A stretch of DNA of 40,000 bases, from the NCBI GenBank assembly GCA_016946835.1, contig JACVTC010000096.1, forward strand, positions 472,501-512,500, in the 5' to 3' direction. The DNA comes from Neocallimastix lanati (nom. inval.) (lineage: Eukaryota > Neocallimastigomycota > Neocallimastigomycetes > Neocallimastigales > Neocallimastigaceae). Of the stretch, positions 1-10,700 are shown piece by piece (position 1 is the first letter of the stretch; the number at the start of each line of letters is the position of its first letter). The translations under genes and the position numbers were made by a program. A model generated the notes under the pieces. That model saw only the letters and a list, made by a program, of their open reading frames with translations, was not told where the DNA came from and did not search any database.

Positions 1-149
1 ATTTTTAGTTTATTTCAAAGGTTTTAGAAAATATTATACAGAAACTTATAATTCTGTATTTTACATCAAATATTTATTGAAATAGGTTTTTATTATTCTT
101 AATATAAAAATAAGAATTAGTAATGATTTAAATATTATATAATTTTTAA

Positions 150-560
150 TAAGAATATTTAGTAATAATTTTTATTATATTTAATATTAATAAAATATTT
201 AATAATTATTTTTATTAGATTTGATATTAATAAAAGATTTTAATAAGAATATTTAATAATAATTTTTATTATATTTAATATTAATAAAAGAATTTTATAA
301 GAATATTTAATAATAATTTTTATTATATTTAATATTAATAAAAGAATTTATAAGAATATTTAATAATAATTTTTATTAGATTTGATATTAATAAAAGAAT
401 TTTATAAGAATATTTAATAATAATTTTTATTATAAAAGATTTTAATAAGAATATTTAATAATAATTTTTATTATATTTAATATTAATAAAAGAATTTTAT
501 AAGAATATTTAATAATAATTTTTATTATAAAAGATTTTAATAAGAATATTTAATAATAAT
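150..560. repeat. Minisatellite block A (41/54-bp units)
   Basis: About eight copies of a unit starting AAGAATATTTAATAATAA. Long units (about 54 bp) carry a TATTTAATATTAATAAAAG segment that short units (41 bp) lack. Each unit contains an AATAATAA/TTATTAT dyad. Confidence 0.8.
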
Positions 561-616
561 TTTATTTTATTATTATTAAGAGTATTTAATAGGAAATACA
601 AGGTATTTAGTGACAC

Positions 617-637
617 CCCGTATCAATATGATACGGG
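617..637. repeat. Perfect hairpin at unit joint 1
   Basis: CCCGTATCA, loop ATA, TGATACGGG: a 9-bp perfect stem formed by the right end of one LTR-like unit and the left end of the next. Identical at 2025-2045. Confidence 0.85.
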
Positions 638-961
638 CTGGGGTTGAAACACTAAGATATTCAAAACAAAAAAAAAATAAATATTAACACATAACTATAA
701 AAATAAGTTTGGAAACAAGAAAAAAAAATTAAATTTTAAAATATTCTTTATTTAAATTTAAAATTAAAATTATTTGTTCCAAGTATTAAAAAGAAAGAAA
801 TTTATTCTTCTTTTTATACTTTTATTTTAATACATTTTATTTATTATTAATATATTCTTTATAAAAAAAAAACTATTATAACTATTTTATTTTAATTTTT
901 AACTATTATTTTAAATTATTTTTTAAAACAAAATAACATTTATTAAATTAAAATATAAAAA

Positions 962-1023
962 GTTAATTTGGAGCTTGTATCACGAAGGGCATTCCGGGCG
1001 GTAGCTTCTTCTTGATATTGTTA
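962..1023. other. GC-rich conserved block in unit head
   Basis: A short block containing CACGAAGGGCATTCCGGGCG stands out in otherwise AT-only DNA. It is repeated unchanged at about 2370-2431. It could be a promoter or other control element of the ancestral LTR; nothing in the sequence identifies it. Confidence 0.5.
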
Positions 1024-1289
1024 TTCAGAGAGAGAATTATACAGAATTGATATTTTCTGTATTTTAGATCATTTTTATTATTGGAATTCTTCTGTATTAT
1101 AGTTCATTTTTATTTTAATAAAGATTTAATTTATTTTTAATTTTTGTTTTATTTTTAGTTTATTTCAAAGGTTTTAGAAAATATTATACAGAAACTTATA
1201 ATTCTGTATTTTACATCAAATATTTATTGAAATAGGTTTTTATTATTCTTAATATAAAAATAAGAATTAGTAATGATTTAAATATTATA

Positions 1290-1965
1290 TAATTTTTAAT
1301 AAGAATATTTAATAATAATTTTTATTATATTTAATATTAATAAAATATTTAATAATTATTTTTATTAGATTTGATATTAATAAAAGATTTTAATAAGAAT
1401 ATTTAATAATAATTTTTATTATATTTAATATTAATAAAAGAATTTTATAAGAATATTTAATAATAATTTTTATTATAAAAGATTTTAATAAGAATATTTA
1501 ATAATAATTTTTATTAGATTTGATATTAATAAAAGATTTTAATAAGAATATTTAATAATAATTTTTATTAGATTTGATATTAATAAAAGAATTTTATAAG
1601 AATATTTAATAATAATTTTTATTATAAAAGATTTTAATAAGAATATTTAATAATAATTTTTATTATATTTAATATTAATAAAAGATTTTAATAAGAATAT
1701 TTAATAATAATTTTTATTAGATTTGATATTAATAAAAGAATTTTATAAGAATATTTAATAATAATTTTTATTATATTTGATATTAATAAAAGTATTTTAT
1801 AAGAATATTTAATAATAATTTTTATTATATTTGATATTAATAAAAGATTTTAATAAGAATATTTAATAATAATTTTTATTAGATTTGATATTAATAAAAG
1901 AATTTTATAAGAATATTTAATAATAATTTTTATTATAAAAGATTTTAATAAGAATATTTAATAAT
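1290..1965. repeat. Minisatellite block B (41/54-bp units)
   Basis: About thirteen copies of the same unit types as in block A, in a different order of long and short units. Confidence 0.8.
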
Positions 1966-2024
1966 AATTTTATTTTATTATTATTAAGAGTATTTAATAG
2001 GAAATACAAGGTATTTAGTGACAC

Positions 2025-2045
2025 CCCGTATCAATATGATACGGG
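2025..2045. repeat. Perfect hairpin at unit joint 2
   Basis: Same 9-bp stem and ATA loop as at 617-637, marking the joint between the second and third units. Confidence 0.85.
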
Positions 2046-2699
2046 CTGGGGTTGAAACACTAAGATATTCAAAACAAAAAAAAAATAAATATTAACACAT
2101 AACTATAAAAATAAGTTTGGAAACAAGAAAAAAAAATTAAATTTTAAAATATTCTTTATTTAAATTTAAAATTAAAATTATTTGTTCCAAGTATTAAAAA
2201 GAAAGAAATTTATTCTTCTTTTTATACTTTTATTTTAATACATTTTATTTATTATTAATATATTCTTTATAAAAAAAAAAAACTATTATAACTATTTTAT
2301 TTTAATTTTTAACTATTATTTTAAATTATTTTTTAAAACAAAATAGCATTTATTAAATTAAAATATAAAAAGTTAATTTGGAGCTTGTATCACGAAGGGC
2401 ATTCCGGGCGGTAGCTTCTTCTTGATATTGTTATTCAGAGAGAGAATTATACAGAATTGATATTTTCTGTATTTTAGATCATTTTTATTATTGGAATTCT
2501 TCTGTATTTTAGTTCATTTTTATTTTAATAAAGATTTAATTTATTTTTAATTTTTGTTTTATTTTTAGTTTATTTCAAAGGTTTTAGAAAATATTATACA
2601 GAAACTTATAATTCTGTATTTTACATCAAATATTTATTGAAATAGGTTTTTATTATTCTTAATATAAAAATAAGAATTAGTAATAATTTAAATATTATA

Positions 2700-4010
2700 T
2701 TATTTTTAATAAGAATATTTAGTAATAATTTTTATTATATTTAATATTAATAAAATATTTAATAATTATTTTTATTAGATTTGATATTAATAAAAGATTT
2801 TAATAAGAATATTTAATAATAATTTTTATTATATTTAATATTAATAAAAGAATTTTATAAGAATATTTAATAATAATTTTTATTATAAAAGATTTTAATA
2901 AGAATATTTAATAATAATTTTTATTAGATTTGATATTAATAAAAGATTTTAATAAGAATATTTAATAATAATTTTTATTAGATTTGATATTAATAAAAGA
3001 ATTTTATAAGAATATTTAATAATAATTTTTATTATATTTAATATTAATAAAAGATTTTAATAAGAATATTTAATAATAATTTTTATTATATTTGATATTA
3101 ATAAAAGATTTTTATAAGAATATTTAATAATAATTTTTATTATATTTAATATTAATAAAAGAATTTTATAAGAATATTTAATAATAATTTTTATTATATT
3201 TGATATTAATAAAAGATTTTAATAAGAATATTTAATAATAATTTTTATTATATTTAATATTAATAAAAGATTTTTATAAGAATATTTAATAATTTTTATT
3301 ATATTTAATATTAATAAAAGAATTTTATAAGAATATTTAATAATAATTTTTATTATAAAAGATTTTAATAAGAATATTTAATAATAATTTTTATTAGATT
3401 TGATATTAATAAAAGATTTTAATAAGAATATTTAATAATAATTTTTATTAGATTTGATATTAATAAAAGAATTTTATAAGAATATTTAATAATAATTTTT
3501 ATTATAAAAGATTTTAATAAGAATATTTAATAATAATTTTTATTAGATTTGATATTAATAAAAGAATTTTATAAGAATATTTAATAATAATTTTTATTAT
3601 ATTTAATATTAATAAAAGATTTTAATAAGAATATTTAATAATAATTTTTATTATATTTGATATTAATAAAAGATTTTAATAAGAATATTTAATAATAATT
3701 TTTATTATATTTAATATTAATAAAAGAATTTTATAAGAATATTTAATAATAATTTTTATTATATTTAATATTAATAAAAGAATTTTATAAGAATATTTAA
3801 TAATAATTTTTATTATAAAAGATTTTAATAAGAATATTTAATAATAATTTTTATTATATTTAATATTAATAAAAGATTTTAATAAGAATATTTAATAATA
3901 ATTTTTATTATATTTGATATTAATAAAAGATTTTAATAAGAATATTTAATAATAATTTTTATTATATTTAATATTAATAAAAGAATTTTATAAGAATATT
4001 TAATAATAAT
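2700..4010. repeat. Minisatellite block C (41/54-bp units), most expanded
   Basis: About 26 copies of the unit, two to three times more than the other blocks. Runs of several units recur in the same order, which suggests blocks of units were duplicated together. Confidence 0.8.
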
Positions 4011-4078
4011 TTTATTTTATTATTATTAAGAGTATTTAATAGGAAATACAAGGTATTTAGTGACACCCCGTATCAAAT

Positions 4079-4560
4079 TGTAAGAAATTACTTATAAAAT
4101 TAATTATAAATAATTTCTTAACTACAAATTAACATTAATTATTACTAATTAACATTAATTTGAGAAAATAAAATTAAATATAATTAAATAAATATAAAAT
4201 AATATAAATAAATAATTATACTTAACTTAAATATAAGATAGAGTTTATTATAGAAAGTTTATAATAAACAATAACACAAAAGGAATAAAAGACACAAATA
4301 TTTATAAAAAATGTTTTATTAAAAGGGTTTTGTTTTATTAATTAATTATTTTATTTGAATTATTATTTATTATAAAAATTCTAAAATAATAACTCTTGAT
4401 TTCTCGAAGAGAACTCAAGAGAATCAAATATATATAAATTAATAATTAAATATTATTGGTTAAAATAAATACAATAATTTAATGTATTAAATTAATGTAT
4501 TAAATAAGAAAGATAGATAAATTTTATAATAAAATAATAAATTTATCTAAGTTTCTTACA
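4079..4560 (-). mobile_element. LTR relic of the E4/E5 family
   Basis: Begins TGTAAGAAATTA and ends TTTCTTACA, so the ends are inverted copies of TGTAAGAAA. It is followed by TTGCTCCCTTTA, matching what follows the E4 LTR at 7757 (a polypurine tract read on the minus strand). It shares the stem-loop at 4393-4421 and the terminal hairpin with the E4 and E5 LTRs, but is about half their length and lacks their second hairpin group. No internal coding region remains. Confidence 0.7.
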
Positions 4561-4599
4561 TTGCTCCCTTTACTTAATGAATTTGTATAAATTCATTAT

Positions 4600-4978
4600 T
4601 ATATAGGAAGTAGTATATTTAAAATAAAAATTATAATTAACCAAAAAAAATATAAATTTAAATAATTTATTGAAAGTTTTGCTAACCTTAACTTTTTAAC
4701 ATCTAGAGAAAAGATTAGCGGAAAAACTCTAGACGAATCAATATTAAGTAAAACCAATTAACTTGGGAAAACCTTAATATTGTTTTCTAACTAATATATA
4801 AATATAAGTGAATAAATAATTATAAATTAAATAAAATAAATATAATTATTAAGTGTATAAATAAATATAAAATTAAATAAAATGACTATATTATTAAATG
4901 AATAAATAAATATTAAATTAAATAAATTATAATAACTAAGAAATGTAAATAAATTATTAATCATTGCTCCTTTTCATT
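4600..4978 (-). mobile_element. Second LTR fragment of the E4/E5 family
   Basis: Contains the hairpin group seen in E4 and E5 LTRs (stems 4702-4708/4727-4733 and 4739-4748/4773-4782) and ends in ATCATTGCTCC, again the LTR/polypurine-tract joint. Together with 4079-4560 it looks like two pieces of related LTRs rearranged side by side. Boundaries are approximate. Confidence 0.5.
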
Positions 4979-5542
4979 TGAATTGTTCAATGAAAGAAGA
5001 ACAATTTAAAAAATAATAAATTAAGAAATATTAAAAAGAAATAAAATTTAAATAAAATTAAAATAAATATTTAATTGCAATTTCAATTTAAAAAAATGAA
5101 ATTTAAATTTTGAATTAAAATTTATTTTAAATAAATAATTAAATGAACAATAATTTATAAATTTATATTATATATTATATATATTTTGTATTAATAAATA
5201 AATAAATAATAATAATAATAATTAATTTTACAATATATATATATATTGTATATTATTCATTAAATGAATGAAAATAATAATTTTAAATTATCATATTATA
5301 TATTATATATTTTTCATATTTATTAAATAAATAATAACATTTTATTATTTATATTATATATATGTTATATTATTCATTAGATAAATAAGTAATAATTTAA
5401 ATTATACATATGAATTATTTATTAAATAAATAAATAATAATATTTTATAATTTTTTATATTAAATTTTATATGTATATTATGAAATATGTATTAAATAAA
5501 TAATAATAATATTTTATAATTTTTTATATTACATATATATAT

Positions 5543-5547
<5 letters not shown>

Positions 5548-5579
<32 letters not shown>
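5548..5579. repeat. T tract (about 32 T)
   Basis: Uninterrupted run of T. On the minus strand it would be a poly(A) tract, but no retroposed gene can be seen beside it. Confidence 0.9.
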
Positions 5580-5583
<4 letters not shown>

Positions 5584-6000
5584 GATATAACGAGATATAG
5601 CTTTTGCCGATATCTGTTTTAACAAAGGGCAATTAGTAATTAACAATTATATTATTAATAATAATATATTATTTCAATTACGTAGAAGTGAATTTCAATT
5701 TTTATATCACTTCAGCCCTAGTGTTAATATCTATATGTGATCATAGAACATTGTAATTATATATTTAAATATATCTTATAATTTTTTAAAATTTTATTTT
5801 CGTTCGTATGATCAATATTAAAAACTTTTTATTATTATTATTTATTATTATTATTACTTTATTTATCATAATTATAATTTTATTTACTATTATTATTATT
5901 ATTATTATTATTATTTAATTTATTTATTTTTTATTTTTATTTATTTTAAAGAAAAGAAAACTGAACAACTTATCTTTTAAATTATTAATTTATTTTATTT

Positions 6001-6188
6001 ATTATTTGTTTTTTGTTTGTTTATTTGTTTGTTTTGTTTTGTTTCCTGTTTTGTTTCCTGTTTTGTTTCCTGTTTTGTTTCCTGTTTTGTTGCTTTGTTT
6101 TGTTTTATTTTGTTATTTTGTTTTTGTTTTTGTTTTTGTTTTTTGTTTTGTTTTTGTTTTTTGTTTTTATTTTTGTTTTATTTTATTT

Positions 6189-6225
<37 letters not shown>
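6001..6225. repeat. T/G-rich simple repeats and T tract
   Basis: Contains a 12-bp repeat TTTTGTTTCCTG (about four copies, 6037-6090), then TTTTTG repeats, then about 35 T at 6191-6225. One strand is almost free of A. Confidence 0.9.
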
Positions 6226-6229
<4 letters not shown>

Positions 6230-6757
6230 AGAAAAATATATATATATAATGTATATAATGTTATATATAAAAACAATTATATAATATTAAAATATAATAT
6301 AAATATAATATTATAATAGATAAATATGTTATATAAAATAAAATAAAGTAAAATAGTTAGTATTTAATATTGTTAATTTTTATGAAATTTATAAAGACTT
6401 ATTTTTAAAAGTAAATAGGCAAAGTAAACAGAATAAGTGTTGTCATATTATTATAAAGTTATAATGTTTAATATATATAATAATAAAGAATTGTTAGTAA
6501 ATGTAATAATAAATTAAACAAAATAAATAATATATATATGACATAAACAAACATAAACAATGAAAAGAAAAATAAAAAATAAACAAAAAAAAAAAAAATT
6601 TATAAATTTAAATTGAGAGAAAGAAAAAATTTCATAAATAATATAAAATGAATTTATTTAATTTAATTATTCCATTATAATTATAATTATTATTTTTTGT
6701 TATATTCATATTAAATTATTTATAAAATATTTTCTTCCTAAAAAGAAGAGTTATTAT

Positions 6758-7756
6758 TGTAATAATTTAATTAAAAAATTATAATTAAATTATTAATCAT
6801 TAATATTAGCTCTAACTGCTAATATTAAAGGTTTAGAAAAGAATCATACTTACCTATGGTTCTTTCTAATTATCAAGTTTATTATAACGAATTATAATAG
6901 ACGAAACACTAAAATTGATAAGGAAAAGTTTTAATTATAAAATTTGTTTTATTAAAATAATTTGTTTTATTATTTATTAAAAATTTTAAATGTTAAAACT
7001 TATTGTTATTATTATTATATTATAATTGTTATAATAATAACTCTTGATTTCTCAAAGAGAACTCAAGAGCCTTATTTATACTTTTTTGTCAAAATAAGGT
7101 TAAAATCAAAAGGGGTTCTAATCTTAACAAATCTCTTATCTAGGAAAAGACTAGAAGAAAAACCTAGATAAGTTTTTTGATCGATATTATATCCATATCG
7201 ATCATCGCGTTAATTAAGTAAAACCGATTACTTTTAAGAAGTAATTGGAAAAACCTTAATTAACCGATTACTTAATCTAATATAATGATCGAAAATAAAA
7301 GAATAAAATAATGAAAATTATTTCGATCATAAAATTTAAAATTTAATCTATTTAGTTCTATTTTATAGAACTTTACATAAAAAATATAAAACAATACATT
7401 AATAATAAAATACATGATTAATACAATACAGAATACATAATAGAATACAGAATACATGATAAAATACAGAATAGTGTTTTAGTTTATGATTTAATAAGTG
7501 AGAGAAAACTAAAACTAATAAATTTAATAATTAAGTGAATAATTAAATAAATTTAATATTATTTTAAATGTATAAAAATTATTTGATTAAATAAATTTTT
7601 AATATTAAACTAAATAAAATTTTAATATATAATTAAATAAATTATTAATTATAATTAATTGTATAAATGAAATATGAGTTAAATAAAAGTTATATTAATT
7701 ATAACCTAACTAAGAAAATATAATTATTTTGTTAAAAATAATTATAGATTCTTACA
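6758..7756 (-). repeat. E4 3' LTR
   Basis: TGTAATAATTT...TTCTTACA. Matches 13099-14098 with about eight differences. Fifteen further bases on its outer side (6743-6757) also match the inner side of the other LTR. Carries stem-loops at 6760-6795, 6801-6827, 7041-7069, 7135-7172, 7178-7204 and 7209-7264. A 69-codon plus-strand frame inside (6962-7171) recurs in the other LTR only because the LTR is duplicated. Confidence 0.85.
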
Positions 7757-7767
7757 TTGCTCCCTTT
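7757..7767 (-). other. E4 polypurine tract
   Basis: On the minus strand AAAGGGAGCAA directly abuts the 3' LTR, the usual place where plus-strand synthesis is primed. It overlaps the last codon of the ORF. Confidence 0.7.
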
Positions 7768-10700
7768 ATGGTGATGGTTCCTTTAATCCTATGTCTCTTT
7801 CAGTATAAGGCTCCAACTGCGAGATATGAAATACCGGGTGTAAATGAAGATTTTCTGGTAATTCAAGCCGGTAGTTCATTCTTTCCCTCACTTCTATGAC
7901 CTTAAAGGGTCCAAGATACTGGTTAGAAAGCTTTTTTGCAGGTTCATTGGAGAAGTAATACCTTTTCAACCAAACCATGTCGTTAACATGGAAAGTAGGA
8001 CCAGAAGCTTTCCTAGAGTCACCAAACTTTTTGAAATCTTCTTTAGCTTTGATAAGGTGCTTTTTAAGGGCATCAAAATGGGCAGACCAATCCCTAGTAA
8101 GTACAGAGGCATTATCTTTTAAAAGAACAGGAGGAGAGTCAATATTGCATACTGGATTAAAACCATAATTTGCACAGAAAGGCGACATGTTTATAGATTT
8201 GTGAAATGAGTTGTTATAAGCCATTTCACAAAGAGGTAGATAAAAGCACCATTCATTTTGGGCAGTAGAACAGTAGCATCGTAAATATTGTTCGATTACG
8301 GAATTAGCCCTTTCGACTTGACCATTTGTTTGTTGGTGATGAGCAGTAGCGAGTCTTGGCTTAGTATTTAAAGCTGAGCAGAGTGAGGTCCAAAATTCAG
8401 AAGAGAACTGGGAGCCATGATCAGAGACAATGATTTTAGGGAATCCATGATACCGAAAAACGTTGTAAAGGAGCATTTTGGCGGTCAGGTTAGCGGAAGG
8501 GACGTCGGAGCAAGGAACTAAATGGATCATCTTTGTTAAGTGATCCGAAACCACCATAATACATGTGCAATCTTGTGAACTAGGTAACGAAACTATAAAA
8601 TCAACCCCAATAATTTCCCATGGTTTATTGGGAACAGGCAACGGTTGAATTTTTCCGTAGGGTTTATGTCTACGAATTTTACACCTAGCACAAGTTGAAC
8701 AAGAAAGTACATAATTATGAATATCTTTCTTCATATTAGGCCACCAGTAGTATCTCTTGATTTTATCAAGAGTTTTGTCAATACCTTGGTGTCCGTTGGT
8801 GGGTGAGTCATGAAAAGATTTCAAAATTCTTGCTCTTAAAGTGGATGGGACGATGATTCTGTTTTGGAAATGTAAGACCCCTTCATTTAAAGAAAATAAA
8901 GAACTTTTAACTGTGTTTGACTTAGTTTTAATCTTTTCTAAAATAGATTTGCAATATGTGTCAGCCGTTTGGGCATCAATCAAACTACTAATATTATCAG
9001 TGTTTGCACAACATAAGGCATTATCATCCAATAAAGGACGGTCTTTGTTGTGGAGGGAAACCACGGAATTATAATCCGGACGTCTCGACGACGAATCTGG
9101 TTCACTACTCCTTGATCCACAAAATTTGTCAGTCGGTTGGGTATCAATCAAGCTACTGATAATAGTGTTTGCACAACAAAAGGCATTATCATCCAATAAA
9201 GGACGGTCTTTGTTGTGGAGGGAAACCACGGATTTATAATCCGGACGTCTCGACAACGAATCTGGTTTACCACACCTTGATCCAGGTCTGAACGAAATCC
9301 TAAAGTCAAACTTAGAAAGAAAGATGCTCCATCTTATCTGGCGTTGGTTTAAATGTTGAGGCTTTTTAAAATATAATAAATTCCTGTGATCGGTAATGAT
9401 TTGAACAGGAAACTTAGCCCCTTCAAGGTGGTGACGCCAGGTTTCAAAAGCGGTGATAATAGCGAGTAGTTCCTTGTCATATATTGTATAATTTAATTCA
9501 GAAGATGACAAAGACCTAGAATGAAAAGCGACAGGGTGAAGTTCGTTATCCTTGTCACTGATTTGAGAAAGAATGCAACCCACAGCAAAATCACTGGCAT
9601 CAGTTTCAACAGTGAATTCCTTATCTGGATCGGGGTAGATAAGGATTTCGTCTGTGGTAAAAGCAAGTTTTAATTTTTTGAAGGCATTCTCAGCATCATC
9701 ATTCCATTTGAACTCGTTATTCTTCTTGAGGAGTATTCTTAAGGGTTCCATAATTATGGCGAAATTCTTTATGAATTTCCTATAGTAGTTACAGAATCCG
9801 AGGAAACTTTGAAGTTCATTCATGTTTTTTGGAGTAGTCCATTCAAGAATTGATTTTACTTTGTTTTTATCCATAGAAAGGCCATTTATTGATACAACAA
9901 ACCCTAAAAAAGTAGTTTCAGGAACGTGAAATTCACATTTTTCTAGTTTTACATAGAGACCATTTTTGACTAACAAGGAAAGGACATGATGAACATGTTT
10001 AATATGTTCAGTAAGGTTTTTCGAATATATTATAATGTCATCTAAGTAGACAAAGAGAAACAAGCCAATATCATCAGAAAAAATGTCTTGGATAAAGCGT
10101 TGAAAAACCGAAGATGCATTACGTAAACCAAAAGGCATTACACGGTATTCAAAATGACCAAAAGGAGTACGAAAAGCAGTAAGGTATTCATGGCCTTTCT
10201 TGACACGAACTAAGTTATAGGCAGATCTTAAGTCAAGCAGAGAGAAAATAATAGCACCTTTAAATGATTCTATCAAATCAGATATCCTAGGAATTGGATA
10301 ACTGTTTCTAATGGTGATAGAATTGAGCTTTCTATAGTCAACACAAAGTCTAAGAGAACCGTCACGTTTTCTAACAAATAGCACCGGGGCACCAGCAGGA
10401 GATTTTGATTTTCTAATGAATCCTTTAGCAAGGTTTTCCTTAATGTATTCACGAAGTGCCTTCTTTTCTTCAACAGTCAACGAATAAATTGGTCCAAAAT
10501 AAAGTTGAGCACCGGGAACTAAATCAATGGATATATCATAAACACGGTGTGGAGGGAGTTTATCAGCTTCTTTCTTTTCAAATACAATACAAAGTTCATA
10601 ATAATATTTTTTAATTATTTTTTTATTTCTTTTGGTATTCTTAATTTCACTATTGTGAACTAAAGCAGCGCAAATGTTCATATCGCTAAGTTCGTCTTCA

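Larger units (their letters stand above)
1..4075. repeat. Tandem array of three LTR-like units with inner minisatellite
   Basis: Three copies of one long unit lie head to tail: a partial copy (1-625), then 629-2033 and 2037-4075. Each unit begins TGATACGGGCTGGGG and ends CACCCCGTATCA, so the ends form a TG...CA inverted repeat of about 9 bp as in an LTR, and successive units are separated only by ATA. Each has a unique head of about 520 bp, including a GC-rich block, then a minisatellite of very different length. The head resembles the start of the solo LTR at 14103 (both contain GGGGTTGA and AGATATT), which supports an LTR origin. No coding frame is present. The third unit ends exactly at GTATCA before the next LTR relic. 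A tandem duplication of a solo LTR is the simplest reading; a true satellite is the alternative. Confidence 0.8.
4979..6742. other. AT-rich low-complexity DNA, no gene seen
   Basis: A/T-only stretches with simple repeats, two long T tracts, and a T/G/C-poor repeat zone. A small more complex patch lies at about 5580-5820, including an inverted repeat GAAGTGA...TCACTTC near 5686-5714. I see no tRNA, coding or LTR signature in it. Short open frames here are low-complexity Phe/Leu/Tyr strings. Confidence 0.7.

Noticed and set aside
617-660. Helitron-like 3' end (hairpin followed by CTAAG)
   Set aside because: The hairpin is formed across the joint of two LTR-like units and the spacing to CTAA is longer than usual; no Rep/helicase gene is present.
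1-4010. Regular repeats as a CRISPR array
   Set aside because: Units are directly adjacent without unique spacers, almost pure A/T and in a eukaryotic transposon setting.
5580-5820. Possible tRNA or small RNA gene in a more complex patch
   Set aside because: I could not fold a cloverleaf or find A/B boxes; only a 7-bp inverted repeat is visible.
6006-6316. Three overlapping short plus-strand frames rich in Phe, Leu, Val
   Set aside because: They are translations of T/G simple repeats in several frames at once; no initiation context or domain.
6962-7171. 69-aa plus-strand frame, repeated exactly at 13303-13512
   Set aside because: Both copies lie in the E4 LTRs, so conservation follows from LTR duplication; the sequence covers the hairpin group and has no known domain.
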